NCBI GenBank assembly: GCA_944990035.1
Contig: CALYLX010000145.1
Location: 124,001-188,000 of the forward strand
Length of the DNA: 64,000 nucleotides
Reading direction: 5' to 3'
Source: Clitopilus passeckerianus
Lineage: Eukaryota > Basidiomycota > Agaricomycetes > Agaricales > Entolomataceae
Shown: positions 1 to 11,072 of the stretch, piece by piece
Layout: each line of letters begins with the position of its first letter
Position numbering within the stretch: the first letter of the stretch is position 1
The notes under the pieces: model-generated
The model's database searches: none
Told to the model about the DNA's origin: nothing
What the model saw: only the letters and a program-made list of their open reading frames with translations
Translations under genes and position numbers: made by a program

Positions 1-678
1 GAGGCTGAGCCGACTGGTCCTGTGAAGAAGTTGGGACTTGGCTTCCGCCGCGAACGCGAGATCAGACAGTCATCCCCCAGAGGCCCGGTTGGGCTGAAGC
101 AGTTCCAGACCGCGATGGAGAAAGCCGTTGGTGGCACCGCCATCGACGAGTCTGTGAACCAGCTGAAGCGTACCTTGGACGAAGAAGCCATCCGGGAAGT
201 CTTCATGAGCCAGCTTGGGTACTACCTCGGCAAGGCGGAGGAGCTTTCGTTGGAACATCGGGGCGGGAAGAACGAGATTGTGGAGGGGCTGAAGAAGTGG
301 ACGATGGAGGGGTGTGGGTTGGATGTCCCGCCGTACGTCAGCCAGGCGTTCTTGGAGAAGCTTGGGTTGGGCAGGGATAGGGGGCCGATGAGGAGTTCGA
401 GTAGGAATATGAGGGACTCGAGGGGTCCGAGGCAGGAGAGGAGGGGTGGGTTTGGGATGAGCAGTGGGAGGAGGTCGGATGATCATGGTGAACGGTCGGG
501 TGGGAGTGGTAGCTGGGGTGGCCAGGAAAGGTGGCAGGGTAGGGGGAGCACGCAGGCGAGGTCGAGTTTCAGCGATAGGAAACCCAGGGATAGTTATGGT
601 GGTAGCGCCCGGCGAGAGGGCGGAGAGGGTGGATATAAAAGTGGTGGGTCAAGACGACCAAGGGAGAATAGTTGGTAG
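1..678 (+). CDS. C-terminal part of a probable DEAD-box RNA helicase, with RG-rich tail
   Basis: The frame is open to the left edge of the window, so only the last 225 codons are present; it ends at TAG 676-678. The visible part has a folded region of about 115 residues with the features LGYYLGKAEEL, LKKWTMEGCGL, PPYVSQAFLEKLGLG. This resembles the C-terminal extension of Mss116/CYT-19-like DEAD-box helicases (a YY pair, a Trp helix, then GL-x-PP-x-S...KLGL). A tail of about 100 residues rich in Arg, Gly and Ser follows, typical of RNA-binding RGG regions. The helicase motifs themselves lie outside the window, so the family call rests on the C-terminal extension only. Another RNA-binding protein with an RG tail is possible. 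The 258 bases before the next gene show no further coding signal. Confidence 0.5.
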   Translation, partial: EAEPTGPVKKLGLGFRREREIRQSSPRGPVGLKQFQTAMEKAVGGTAIDESVNQLKRTLDEEAIREVFMSQLGYYLGKAEELSLEHRGGKNEIVEGLKKWTMEGCGLDVPPYVSQAFLEKLGLGRDRGPMRSSSRNMRDSRGPRQERRGGFGMSSGRRSDDHGERSGGSGSWGGQERWQGRGSTQARSSFSDRKPRDSYGGSARREGGEGGYKSGGSRRPRENSW

Positions 679-936
679 ATTTGACGTGATTGGTGGTTGA
701 TATGCATACTTTACATCCTTGTATTCGGTTTCAATTATTTAATATAGATTTACTCCTCTACTCCCCACATTGGTCTTATGCATGTCTTACGCACATTGTG
801 GCACCTGTTCGTTCATGCGGGTAGGTTTGGATGGTGGCAACTGTGGTGACGCTTGGATGTCGGAGTCTAGGTGATTGTGGGCGCCATGTCTATTTTCCCA
901 AACATGGCCCACTAGCCTGCTCTGAAGTCGTCCGTC

Positions 937-2565
937 ATGACTGTAGTTGCTCATTCTGTTGCTCCTCTCTTCTGTCACCAGTTCAAGGTAAGCCTTCCAT
1001 TTTATATACCGGCTGACCTGACCTCTTTCTTCCAGAATTTCGAAGAGGCCTTGGAGACGTTTATTGAACTAGGAAAATCCGCGCCAGCTTCAATCGATCA
1101 CGTCTTCGTTTGGGACTCCCAGACCTTTCGCGAATGGTTTTTCCAGAGGGGTTACAACCTTTATGTCTTGAAGCCCACTGATATGCCAGAGTATGAGGCG
1201 TATGACCTCTGTTATCCCGCGTCGGTGCTAGGATTAGAGTCAGAAGAATTGAAGCTACGCAAGCTTTCAAACGTTGACAAGGACCCTTATCCGTACGGGT
1301 ACTATACAGATTACGGGACTGATGAGGAAGCGTTTCTCAATACGCTCCTGGATTCGAAGGTATGTTGTTTTGCTATGATCTATCCAAACTGACACCCGAC
1401 TCTTATACCACAGGCTATTGTATTCTATGCAGAGGATCAAAATGGAAACCATGTGGCTATCAAGCTCGTTGAGGATGGTACGGAGGAGTGCAAGATGCTT
1501 CAAGCCCTTCGTCTAGAGAAATCCAGCACAACGCGTGCCAGCTTTCACCATGTGGTACCGATTCTAGACATGCTTCAAGCCGGAAAATACTGGTTCGCAG
1601 TGATGCCTAGGTCTGTGGTCATATTCTTGCAGCGAAGATTACGGTGTCTGATTCGGTGCAGGTGGGGGGCCTTTGTAACTCCCTTTGCGTTTCGAACGAT
1701 CAAGGAACTATTTGATTTTATCAGGAACTCCCTTAAGGTATGGCCAACAGTTTTAGAAAAGGCATATGCATAAATCTAAATCATATCAGGGTTTACGCTA
1801 CCTTCACCAGCGAAAGATATTTCACGGTGTGCGGTCGCTTATTATATTCATTCATAAACCAAACTGAGCTATGATTTGCTAGGACATCAAGGCAGACAGC
1901 ATACTCCTCAACCACTTCGGTACTGAGTCCAGCCACAAGGATCCCGCTCGCAGAGGCCTGCGCAATGAAGGTCGCATCTTGTATGCACTCTTTGATTTCA
2001 GCTCCTCAGTCATGTTTCCTGAGAATACTGGTCTGTCTGGCTGTCACCTGTCGTATACAGAATCGTGGAGAGGGACGTGGGGTTGGATACCGAAGGATAC
2101 TGACCAGGGAGAACTAGACTTCAACCCCTTCGCCTGGGATGTTTGCGCTATGGGTCTGACCTTGGCCCAATTTTGCGAAGTGAGTCTCAACCCTCATGAG
2201 ATTTGATTTGATTCTAATAGTCTCAGCCTGTCATCCCAGCCATCCCAATGCTTGCCCCCTTTCTAGATCGGATGATGGCTCGGGATATCTCTCGATGATT
2301 TACGGCCGTCGAAGCACTGCAATTCTTCGAAGACATCTGCCAAAAAACTGCTCAAGATCAGCTAGTTGCACCATATCCACAGGAAAACTGCAGCAATGCT
2401 GTCGATGCAGATGAGGATCGCTGGCGAAATTTGGACCCAGCTTTTTTCAAGGAGTGGATCACATTTCGGCAGCCAAAGCTACCCAAGAGGACCAGAATTG
2501 TTCGATACCTTTGCAAATTCCCGTGGGCCGCACGTGTTGTACGCCTCCTACGACAATTTGTTTGA
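937..2565 (+). CDS. Protein-kinase-like gene, paralogue A, with an in-frame stop (probable pseudogene)
   Basis: Seven exons: 937-987, 1036-1359, 1414-1610, 1662-1737, 1790-1828, 1883-2179 and 2227-2565. All introns are GT-AG of about 47-54 nt, and five of the seven exon lengths or all phases match paralogue B downstream. The product is a kinase fold with the ATP-site lysine in HVAIK, a catalytic loop FHGDIK (HGD in place of HRD), the Asn in ILLN, and a metal-binding LFDFS (Gly of DFG replaced). In the last exon TGA at 2296-2298 takes the place of the CGA arginine codon of paralogue B, a single C-to-T change. The frame then stays open and conserved to TGA 2563-2565. The read product would be 351 residues instead of about 440, losing the end of the C-lobe. 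It could be a recent pseudogene, a truncated but active protein, or a sequencing error. Confidence 0.72.
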
Positions 2566-4780
2566 TGCCTCTGCTCTATCTGGCCCCCATACCTACTTTA
2601 TGGCTCCTGTGGCCTGTGTTTACAAGCCCACACTAGACTGAATCTCTCCATGTTTCCCGTTGCGTTACAGTTGCCATACTTTATGTTGTATTCCCAATGA
2701 GATCTATTATGCCGGGCATCGGGCGCCAGTCTACGAGATGTCTCGTAGGCATGCCTTAATTGATTTAGAACTTCCTATTATTCTCAATTATTTGTCTCCA
2801 ATGAGATTCTCGCGATCCCGATAATGGCGGGAAATCTAAGGAGATCCAGAAACAGCTTTGACGTCCAGCAGGCCGTTTGTACGTGGTGTTGACTCGGGGA
2901 ATGCCACGCGCAATAACGTGTGCGACTGAACAATGCAATCAAGTAGCTGCTATTCCAGATATGGCTCTATGGCCCCAACATCCCAGTCATGTTCTGTGCT
3001 TCTCATAGCCGCAACACGCTTCTATCAAGATGGTGTCGTATTTGATCACAGTAGCTGTTAGTTCTAGATGAATGCCAGGAAATTCGTTCATCCCTTATAT
3101 CTCATCGTTGACTCGGGAACCTGACTTCATGTCGCTATTTAGTTACCGTCAACAAATGATATCTCTCGGCACAGTTTCAATCAGCCAACAATCAGAAGAT
3201 GCCATATTTTTCCACTCTCGGCATCGTTGATGAGAGGCTATCTTCGAGTTGCGTTTCCACTCAGTATGCAAGTTGGCAGTAGCTATGAATTGCTTCCATA
3301 GAAGATATATCCCATATCCCTTGTATGCTACTTATGCACAGTCAAATACTGGGTATCGTTAGCGAAACCATAGCTAAGACGGCGCCAAGTTTGGACAAGA
3401 ATGCGCCACACCCACTGATCGTGGAATACTCACCGCCCGGAATACCGAGCACCCTCAGCTTCTTCGCTTCTCAATAACACCCTTGAACCGTGGTTTGGAA
3501 TATCCGTCTCTCAGCAACTAAAGCAAAGCTTCCCAGAAACACAGCTGCTCTCCAGTACCCTCGCGTTGGCCTTGCGCTGCACGTGCTGTACGCTTCCAGC
3601 CACATTGGCGAGGTGAAGCTCTGACTTTCATATGATGTATCTCTCCAATTAGACTCGAATATGGTACCCACCTACTCTCAGTGCATGGAACTAGTCGGGA
3701 CTTCCCACCAAGTATGACTGTAGCCATATCATCTTACATGCCGCGCATATGCAGTGTCAGGGTCGGTTGGAGACTCAGGTAAACTACAAGAAGCGTGGAG
3801 AGTTCCGAGGCTAGATGATTAGACTGGATATGGGATTGAGTCAATTATGGACGGCGGGTAGAATACTTTGCGTCTTCAAGCTTTCGGAATTCGCTCTTCA
3901 GATCTCGTCGTTGTCTCGGGAACTGAAATATACTCTGCAGTCATAATGGTGATATCAATTACGATGGGAGAATTCCAATTCCCTCACTGGTCAGATGATC
4001 CAATGCTGAACTCAGCTGTTGAGATCCTGGGCTCCATTGAGGCTGAATGCAACTACTAGAGAGGAACTTAGAACGGTCAGAGGGATGGACTACGGAATAC
4101 TATCAGTAGCGGGCATACCAATGCGTTATGGTCTACGATAACCGAACGATGCGCCACACTGGGTTTGTTGAGGGACCTAGTGCAAGGAGCGTAACCTTGA
4201 TTCATACTTCTGCGAACATGGTCACAGGTAAAGCACAAATAATGCCATAGTCTACATGTGTAGATGACTAGTCGACAAACACGATGTCAGACCTTCAAAT
4301 CCCGACTTGATTGCTTAATCACCAATGAACCAAGCGGGGGAGACCGAGCTAGTTACTAGAATCGGTTCGTTGTTCTCTCTCCGATAGATCTCATCTCTGA
4401 CTTGGAAACCTACCCCATAGCGTGGCCGGAGTTGTCCAAGGTCACTTGAACTTAGGTATAAATCCTAAAGCACCAAGAAGCTCGGTCACGCAAACGAAGT
4501 CACCTCGTGGGCAGTAAAATTGTGGTCAAGTGACAAGAGCAATCCATATGCAATAGATAAAGTAGAACAGAGGGGTTCACGGACTGTATAGGCGAAACGG
4601 TCGCAATGAAGGTAGGGAAACCCGATTTATAATGAGATGTTTGCGCCGAAAAACTGCAAAAATGTTCGATCAAATTCGACGAGAAGCTGTCAGTCACGAT
4701 CACGTGACTATCGGCCACTTCACATCTATGACCGCGACGATGAAGAATGAACTTGCACTTGAACGTTGTGTATCTACCTA
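2566..4780. other. Intergenic stretch between the kinase paralogues, no supported gene
   Basis: No ORF here shows domain similarity or a credible splice chain. The stretch contains degenerate copies of a short motif around TTGACTCGGGAA (about 2888, 3113, 3908 and a weaker one near 4390), with no regular spacing. It may be worn intergenic duplication left from the tandem copying of the kinase genes, but I cannot show that. Confidence 0.5.
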
Positions 4781-6431
4781 ATGACGGCCATGGAACAATC
4801 GACATCCTCATTAACTCTTCAAGACTTCCAGGTACTGGTACACTTCTTATACAGTACTTCCTACAATACTCACTCGCCCACATTCAGACTCTAGAACTCG
4901 CTATGGACAGGTTCGTTGAACTAGGCAAATCCTCCTCATCTGAACTCGAACTCGTTCGTATATGGGACTCTAACGTGGTTAAAACGTGGTTCTCTGCGCG
5001 TGGCTATCACCTGTATAACTTTCTGCCGCTCGAAAGCGCTGCCTATGACTTTTGCTATCCCGCTTCATTGTCGGACTCCCAGGACCCCGAGAACATCACG
5101 AAGGATGAATATCCGTATGCCTACTACTCCCGTAGTAGCAAGGCAAAACACCCTCTAGGAATCAGACTAGATCCCAAGGTGATACCTCTCCGACGTCTGA
5201 CGCATATCAAACTGATAAACAAATGTCAGGCCGTGGTCATGTTTGCGCAAAATGAAGAGCGGAAGCATGTTGCAATCAAATTCATGAAAGAAGGGACAGA
5301 CGAATACGAAGTCACACGCAATTTGCATGAACAGGACTCGAGCGATAAGTGGAGGAAGCAGAGACATGTTCTACCAATACTTGACGTGCTTACTGCTGGC
5401 AAATACTCGTTTTGTATTATGCCAAGGTGTGTGGATGATTGAAAGTGCCTTTGGAGTACTTTATTAACCGTGCCTCTTGCAGATGGGGAATTTTTACGAG
5501 GATTTCTCCCTTCGCTTCAGTCCAAGAAGCCTTCCATTTTATACGGTGTATGCTGCAGGTACGTACAATCACAATGGGGGACGGTGGCAAGCTGACACCT
5601 CTTCAAGGGTCTGGACTATTTACATAAGAAAAGGATATTTCACGGGGTGCGTCTGGCATTTCTCTGCGTGTCAATTTCAAGAGCGACATCTGGATCGACC
5701 CACAGGATATCAAATGTCCCAGCATTCTCGTCAATCACTTTGACTGTTCTTATCTGGGCTCAGACTCTGCTGGCGCCGACCGTCGACGGCTAAGGTCAAA
5801 TGGCCAGCTCGACTACGCTCTTTTTGACTTCAATATATCGGTACAGTTCCCTCCCGACACAGTCCTAGCGGACTGTCGCCTTCCGAGTAAGGAGGCTTGG
5901 CGAGGAACATATGGCTACAGTCCCAATGATACATGTCAAGGAGAGTTCGAGTTCAACCCTTTTGCTTGGGATGTCTGTGCCATGGGTCTAACTATTGGTG
6001 CGGTATGTAATGTAAGTATTCGAAGTAGCACGGATGCGACTTTTTCACCGTTAACATTTATTTAGCCCATTATTCAAAAGGCGCCTATGCTTGCACCTCT
6101 GCTTGATCAAATGATGACCCGCAACACGAAAAGACGATTAACAGCCGCCGAAGCACTACTCTTCTTTGAGAATGAAGTCTGTCCCCACACAACCCAGCTC
6201 CAGCTTCAGCAAAGCTACCCATCTATTCGTAACCCAAAGTTGTGTGACGCTGATGAAGATCGCTGGTGTGGATTGGCTGAGGATTTCATTGCTAAATGGG
6301 GAGCTTTCCGTGAGCCTAGGCTATCCCGGGCTACTCAAACCTTTCGATATCTTTGCAGTATCCGACCTTTCCACGTACTCGTCCCATTTCTGCGTTGTTT
6401 ATGGTCTAAATTGAGGCACGGGATTCCCTAA
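4781..6431 (+). CDS. Protein-kinase-like protein, paralogue B
   Basis: Seven exons: 4781-4831, 4888-5178, 5230-5426, 5483-5558, 5608-5646, 5706-6011 and 6066-6431, coding 441 residues. I start at ATG 4781 because it gives a first exon of 51 nt ending in CAG before a GT, exactly as in paralogue A. Kinase signatures: HVAIK with K131, a catalytic loop FHGDIK (D219), ILVN, and FDFN at the DFG position (D259). The Asp and Lys needed for phosphotransfer are kept, while the DFG glycine is not, so activity is likely but not certain. Intron 2 is 51 nt without a stop and could be retained in frame. No signal peptide or membrane segment is visible. The family is a diverged fungal kinase-like group and the substrate is unknown. 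The pair with paralogue A is a tandem duplication. Confidence 0.85.
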
Positions 6432-6596
6432 GTTTCCCTGATAAATAATCAAGATTTCTTTCATTTCTTCATACATCACGAGGGATTGTTGAAGTATACC
6501 TTCTCAGGGACCTGTCAAGAGGAGAGCGAACAAAAAAGTTTTTTGTCTGTTTGTGGGCGTCCCACCTCAGGTCAGCAGGCTGCTGTGTTGCAACTC

Positions 6597-7602
6597 ATGG
6601 CAAGCTGCATCAACTCGGCTGCGGTCAACCCAGCGGCTCCGGCCGATCTGGATATATTTAAAGGATTGAAGAAACGCCGTCTAGATGAAACAGCAGTCCC
6701 TCATTACTACGTCTCGCATCCAGGACTTTTGACTCCCTCAATGCCGATTCTTGACGCAAGGAAAACCCCCGAGGTCCCACTGTATAAAGTATGCCTTTGC
6801 TCAACGGCTTTCACAGTCACAGATCGCTAACCTGCTGCCCAGGTAGGCAAAAGGTACCGCCTGGCCAAAGATGTGACAATGCTGGTGGAGCTGCCGAACC
6901 CCGACATTACTCTGGACGCAACATGTCAAGGCCCGCAAATAGTCAGAGCGGGAACCATCGTCGAGATCATCGACACCAAACAGACCGACGTATTAACGGT
7001 GAATTGAGCTTTGCTTGGATATGGGTTGATTAGACTGAAATATTATTTAGGGCAACCCCCCTTCGGAAGGACTTCCATCGAATCGTGTTTACAGACTCTC
7101 CGCGACGGACGTGCCATTGAAAGTGAATATGCAGCCCGAAGAAAGTGCGCCCCTAGGCCCTACCAACAAACTCCCCCACAAAGCTCTTGCTTTGACACCA
7201 GGGGCTCGGAAATTCGAAGCTGAACCATTGGAGGTGATTGTTTCTCAATATTGAATGCACACAGCACTTTAGTAACCGGTCATATTTCTAGCCGGGATTT
7301 CTTGCCTACGTTATCAAAGAGACGGACGTTCAAAAACCCGTTTATCCTAACAAGAAGGGAGATACGTTCAAACGCGGCGACATGGTTTGGGTTATGAGCC
7401 CCCCACAAACTGCGAATGTGAGCATCTTGTCCTACCTGAGTCACATCTCATACACCCCAATCAGAGTGACCGGCCGAAAAAAGACTACTTGGCAGGATTT
7501 TATAAATGGGTCGAGAATGTCAGTGTAGAGATGCGGTTTACTTTGAAGACGCCTTCTGCGTGTTATCTCGACCGCGATTATCTTCTACCTGGCGAACAGT
7601 AG
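6597..7602 (+). CDS. Hypothetical protein, five exons
   Basis: Exons 6597-6788, 6843-6998, 7051-7233, 7292-7417 and 7465-7602 join in phase 0 throughout and code 264 residues. ATG 6597 is the first in-frame methionine. I recognise no family. It has no signal peptide or transmembrane segment. It opens with a short Ala/Pro-rich stretch and then LDIFKGLKKRRLDE. The middle contains two short beta-like stretches (YRLAKDVTMLVEL and GTIVEIIDTK), and the end is rich in Lys, Tyr and Trp (FYKWVENVSVEMRF). The repeated KGD/RGD-hydrophobic pattern around MVWVM is compatible with a small beta-barrel, but that is only a guess. Four consistent phase-0 introns of 47-58 nt with good acceptors are the main evidence that the gene is real. 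Confidence 0.6.
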
Positions 7603-7964
7603 TGATCAATCCCTACATTTCGATCATGTAGAGATTGCTCAGAAATTGTCAACGAGTCTCCTTCCCACAAGTACAGCCAATTCATTCCCTCCAGGCAGGC
7701 GTGTACACAGTCTGTTTTGTATTAGTACCTTAGCAACTTATTTCCAGGAATCGCACTTGCACCGAATATTTCTTGACCAAATCGAGTTTCGAGCCCGAGA
7801 AACAAATTTAACTCGTAACTGTGTCAGGAAATCATCCAGCCGTGTTAGAGTACGGAATACAATGAATGAATATGGTACATTTTCGTGGTCATGCAATAAG
7901 AATAAACAATACGAGCCCCAAAAGTGACCAATTTGAAGGCGATCACTCCACCTTTCCGGGAAGC
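7603..7964. other. Convergent 3' intergenic region
   Basis: These 362 bases lie between the stop of the hypothetical gene and the stop of the GH7 gene. Nothing coding is visible; they should hold the two 3' UTRs. Confidence 0.5.
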
Positions 7965-9618
7965 TTACAAGCACTGGAAGTAGTAGTCGTTAAGCTTCTG
8001 GCAAGTGGTGCCACTTGTGCAGACAGTCGGGCCAGACCAGCCGATACCACCGCTGGAAAATAAGTCAGCGATTAACCTTCAGGATAAATGCTTGAGACGA
8101 CATACCATTGACCCCACTTGACTTGAGTGGCTCCGGAGGGAGGAGGGCTGGTGGTAGTGGGAGGAGTGGTAGTGGGAGGAGTAGTGGTAGTTCCACCGCT
8201 GGAGCCGCCATAAGTCGATCCGATATCACCAAAGCGGATGTTGGAGAAGGTGACGGAGGCGTTGGGGCTGTTGGTCTCGACGTCGGTGGGCTTGCCAGAG
8301 GTGGTGGCGCAAGTACCACGAGCGATACCAGGCTTGGTTGGGTCGGCATCGGTGGGGTAGCTGGAGTCAAGCCAGAGCATGTTGGCTGCGTGGTCGTCCC
8401 AGACGGACATGACTAGGACAGCTCCGTTGGCGAAGGACTTGCCCATACGTGCGAGGCCACCCTGCTTCTGGAACTGCTTGGTGTCGCCGAAGACGGTCTT
8501 CTGGGCGTCGCAGTAGTCTTGCGTGATAGAGTCGGCGGCGGTCATTCCGGGGACGTTGACCTTGGAGTTCTGGATGACTTTGCCGTCCTGGACGTAGAGG
8601 CGGCGGATCTCCTTGAGCGTACCAGTGGCGGTGCCGTTGTCGGTGATGAACTGGGTGACAACAGTCATCTTCTTCTTGGTGTCGAGCTTCAAGCCAGGGC
8701 CGTAGAATGATTTGTCGCCCATGCGGTAGGAGTTGAAGTCGCAGCCATCAGGATCGCAGACAGTAGCGTAGCGATCGGTGGTACCGCAGGAAGCGCCAGT
8801 ACAGCGGCTGAGACCGTTGACGTTGCAGGGGTGGGGGGTGTAGGCGGTGGAGATGGAATTGGCTTCCCAGATATCCATCTCGTTACAGCAAGCACCCCAG
8901 TTACCAGTACCGGAGTTGGGATCGCTGGGAGATCCGCCCCATCCAGCAACGTTAGCCTGTTGGTATTTCGATTAACAAATGCAGAAGTGGAAGTAGAAAG
9001 AAGTACCTCGCCGTTGATGAACTTGATGTCGCGGGGGCATTGAGAGTCGCAGTATCCAGTACCGTACTTGGCACCAGCCTTGTTGGTGGGGAAGGCAGCA
9101 ACACCACCATCGGCATCCATCTCGGAGAAGTAGAGGGCACCGTTGAGACCACAGGGAAGGTTGGAGACATCGACGTCGAAGGTGAACTCCTGGTTGAGGA
9201 GCTTGAAGATCTCGTACCTGGATTCCGAGTTCATGAGGTAGACACGGGAACCGACGTTGGTGCCAGAACTCTTAGTGACGAACTTGAGGGTGAGGGCATT
9301 GCCGCTGGTGGTGATACCGTAAGTGCCAGAGTAGTCGGCACCCTCAAGAGCGCAGTTCTGAGCGCAAGTCTTGCCGTCCGGGCAGTAGGTGGCATCCCAC
9401 TTGTTACCAGTGTAACAGTTGGTGAAACCAGCGGTGTTGTGGGTCCAGCGCCAGTTGGCGTCGAGGGTGATAGCACCATTGCTTTGGGTGGTGCAACCGC
9501 TCTTGGTACACTTTTGCCAAGGGAGGGCGGGGTGCTTTTCAGCGGTGGAAGTTCCGACCTGCTGGGCAGAGACGGCAGCAAGGAAAGAGAGGGCGAGGAG
9601 AGCAGCTTTAGGGAACAT
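7965..9618 (-). CDS. Cellobiohydrolase, GH7 with C-terminal CBM1 (Cel7/CBHI type)
   Basis: Three exons on the minus strand (9007-9618, 8106-8956, 7965-8052) give 516 residues. It cleaves crystalline cellulose from reducing ends, outside the cell. A signal peptide ends near VSA-QQ (residue 18). The GH7 catalytic domain carries the family signature EMDIWEANS with nucleophile E230, D232 and acid/base E235. The numbering fits the known Cel7A precursors. Then come a Gly-Ser-Thr-Pro linker ([14 protein letters not shown]) and a CBM1 cellulose-binding module with the pattern [11 protein letters not shown]...[12 protein letters not shown], complete only after splicing the last exon. Introns are 50 and 53 nt. 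The codons are strongly biased towards C-ending codons, unlike its neighbours, as expected for a highly expressed secreted enzyme. The call is secure; endoglucanase is unlikely because the CBHI-type loops and length are present. Confidence 0.98.
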
Positions 9619-11072
9619 TGTTGAGATAACAAGGTTGTCGTTATTGCTTCTTCCTTCTCGACGATGTAGAGCCTTTATACCAGCGTACGTGCGGATAATA
9701 TCCGGGCAGCTAGGACCTCGCTTGCCATAATGAAGTTGAACGATAGAGGTTCAGAGTCTCTGGCGAAACCGTCGACGATGGTGGGATGGGTGGTCAGGAA
9801 CGAAAGGTCGGCGACCTGGGGAACGTTAGGCTTGGTGTGCTTGGTTTCGTTCAGGCGATCAGACAACTGAGATGTTTCCGAAGAGCCTCCGCCCTGCGAG
9901 AAGGTGTGGGACCTTACGCGATTGGCTGTTTCCCCAGGTGGATAGGAGTGCAATCCTTATGGTAACAATGCTAAGCATTCCTTGTGGTTATTCTTCGGGC
10001 CTTGGCAGCTGAAGAGACTATCCTCGAGGAACGGTTAGCTTTCGAAAATCCAGCAGTTCGCATCATAAACTCACTAACAGCGATGCAGTGGGCTCAATTT
10101 GGATGATTGGCACGGAGAAACTAACTTCATGATAGCAGCCGGTTGCGTATGTTCCAGCCGTGGCTGGAGTGTAAATCTACAACTTCGAAGGTTGGGGTAT
10201 GTCCTAGGGCATGGCGCCGCTGTTCCTTGAGCCTAGTGGCTGGCTATTGAAGCCAATGATCGGCTTGGGTTCTACGAGATTTCCATTGCATAAGATTTGG
10301 CCGGAGGTGCAACAAGCCTTAAGATTGGTTCACCTTATTTGATGCTACCAGTCGTGCATATTGAGGCCGTGTCTGGACCTGACATCCCCCCGCCCAATGT
10401 GCGCTCAGGAGCCGACTCTCGATTATAAGCATTACCGAGAAATCCGCGTTCAGGACGAGTAGAAGGTTTCCGAAGAAGGGCTACGAGGATAGCCGCAAAG
10501 ACAAAACTGCGCTGATGACGAGGAGGACAGGTGTGGCAATGGCGGTCAACGATGACCCAGGCATGTCACGAGAATCGAATGGGCCTGAAGAATTCTTGAT
10601 GTGATCCTCAATCCGGAGTCTGCGGCGAATAACTTCGGATTCCCGTCTCGATGGCAGGACTACACAGGCTTTGCATCACTGAGAGTACCAATTTGGATAA
10701 TTGTTTTGGTCATTTTACGAGGAGATACCGACTGGCTAACTGTACTTTTGGGATAGTTGGTGAGCTAACCCAGCCGTTTCAAGCTCCCATGGCGCCCTTG
10801 AACGTTGGGGAGTCCAGATGCAGTCAATATTCAATTTGCATGCAACATGGCGCCAGGGAATGAAATTTCGAGGAGGCGTGACAGATCTGTCACATTACAC
10901 TGTGACACAGTATGCGTCATGCGAGATGAGATTACCATCGCCCTAGTCAGCAATTCTCGTTCCCGAGTCTATAACCTTAGTGCCTCGCCGATCTCAGGGT
11001 TTTCACCCGCTTTTATCACCCAAGACTCAGTTTACCTGCAGCAACCGGCGTCTGCGTGTCTCTTAGCTCGCC
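9619..11072. other. Divergent promoter region between the GH7 and listerin genes
   Basis: About 1.45 kb without a supported gene. The left part holds the GH7 promoter described above. The rest shows only short, unsupported ORFs. Confidence 0.5.
9673..9679 (-). promoter_or_regulatory. TATA box of the GH7 gene
   Basis: TATAAAG on the minus strand lies about 55 bases upstream of the GH7 start codon. This leaves room for a short 5' UTR, which is usual for strongly expressed fungal genes. Further upstream, CTGGGG-type hexamers at 9816-9821 (plus strand) and 9932-9937 (minus strand) match the SYGGRG consensus of CreA/Cre1 carbon-catabolite repressors, and an inverted CCAAT lies at 9921-9927. These sites are short and could occur by chance. 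Confidence 0.6.

Noticed and set aside
9040..9624. 194-codon plus-strand ORF opposite the GH7 gene
   Set aside because: Antisense shadow caused by the strong C-ending codon bias of the GH7 gene.
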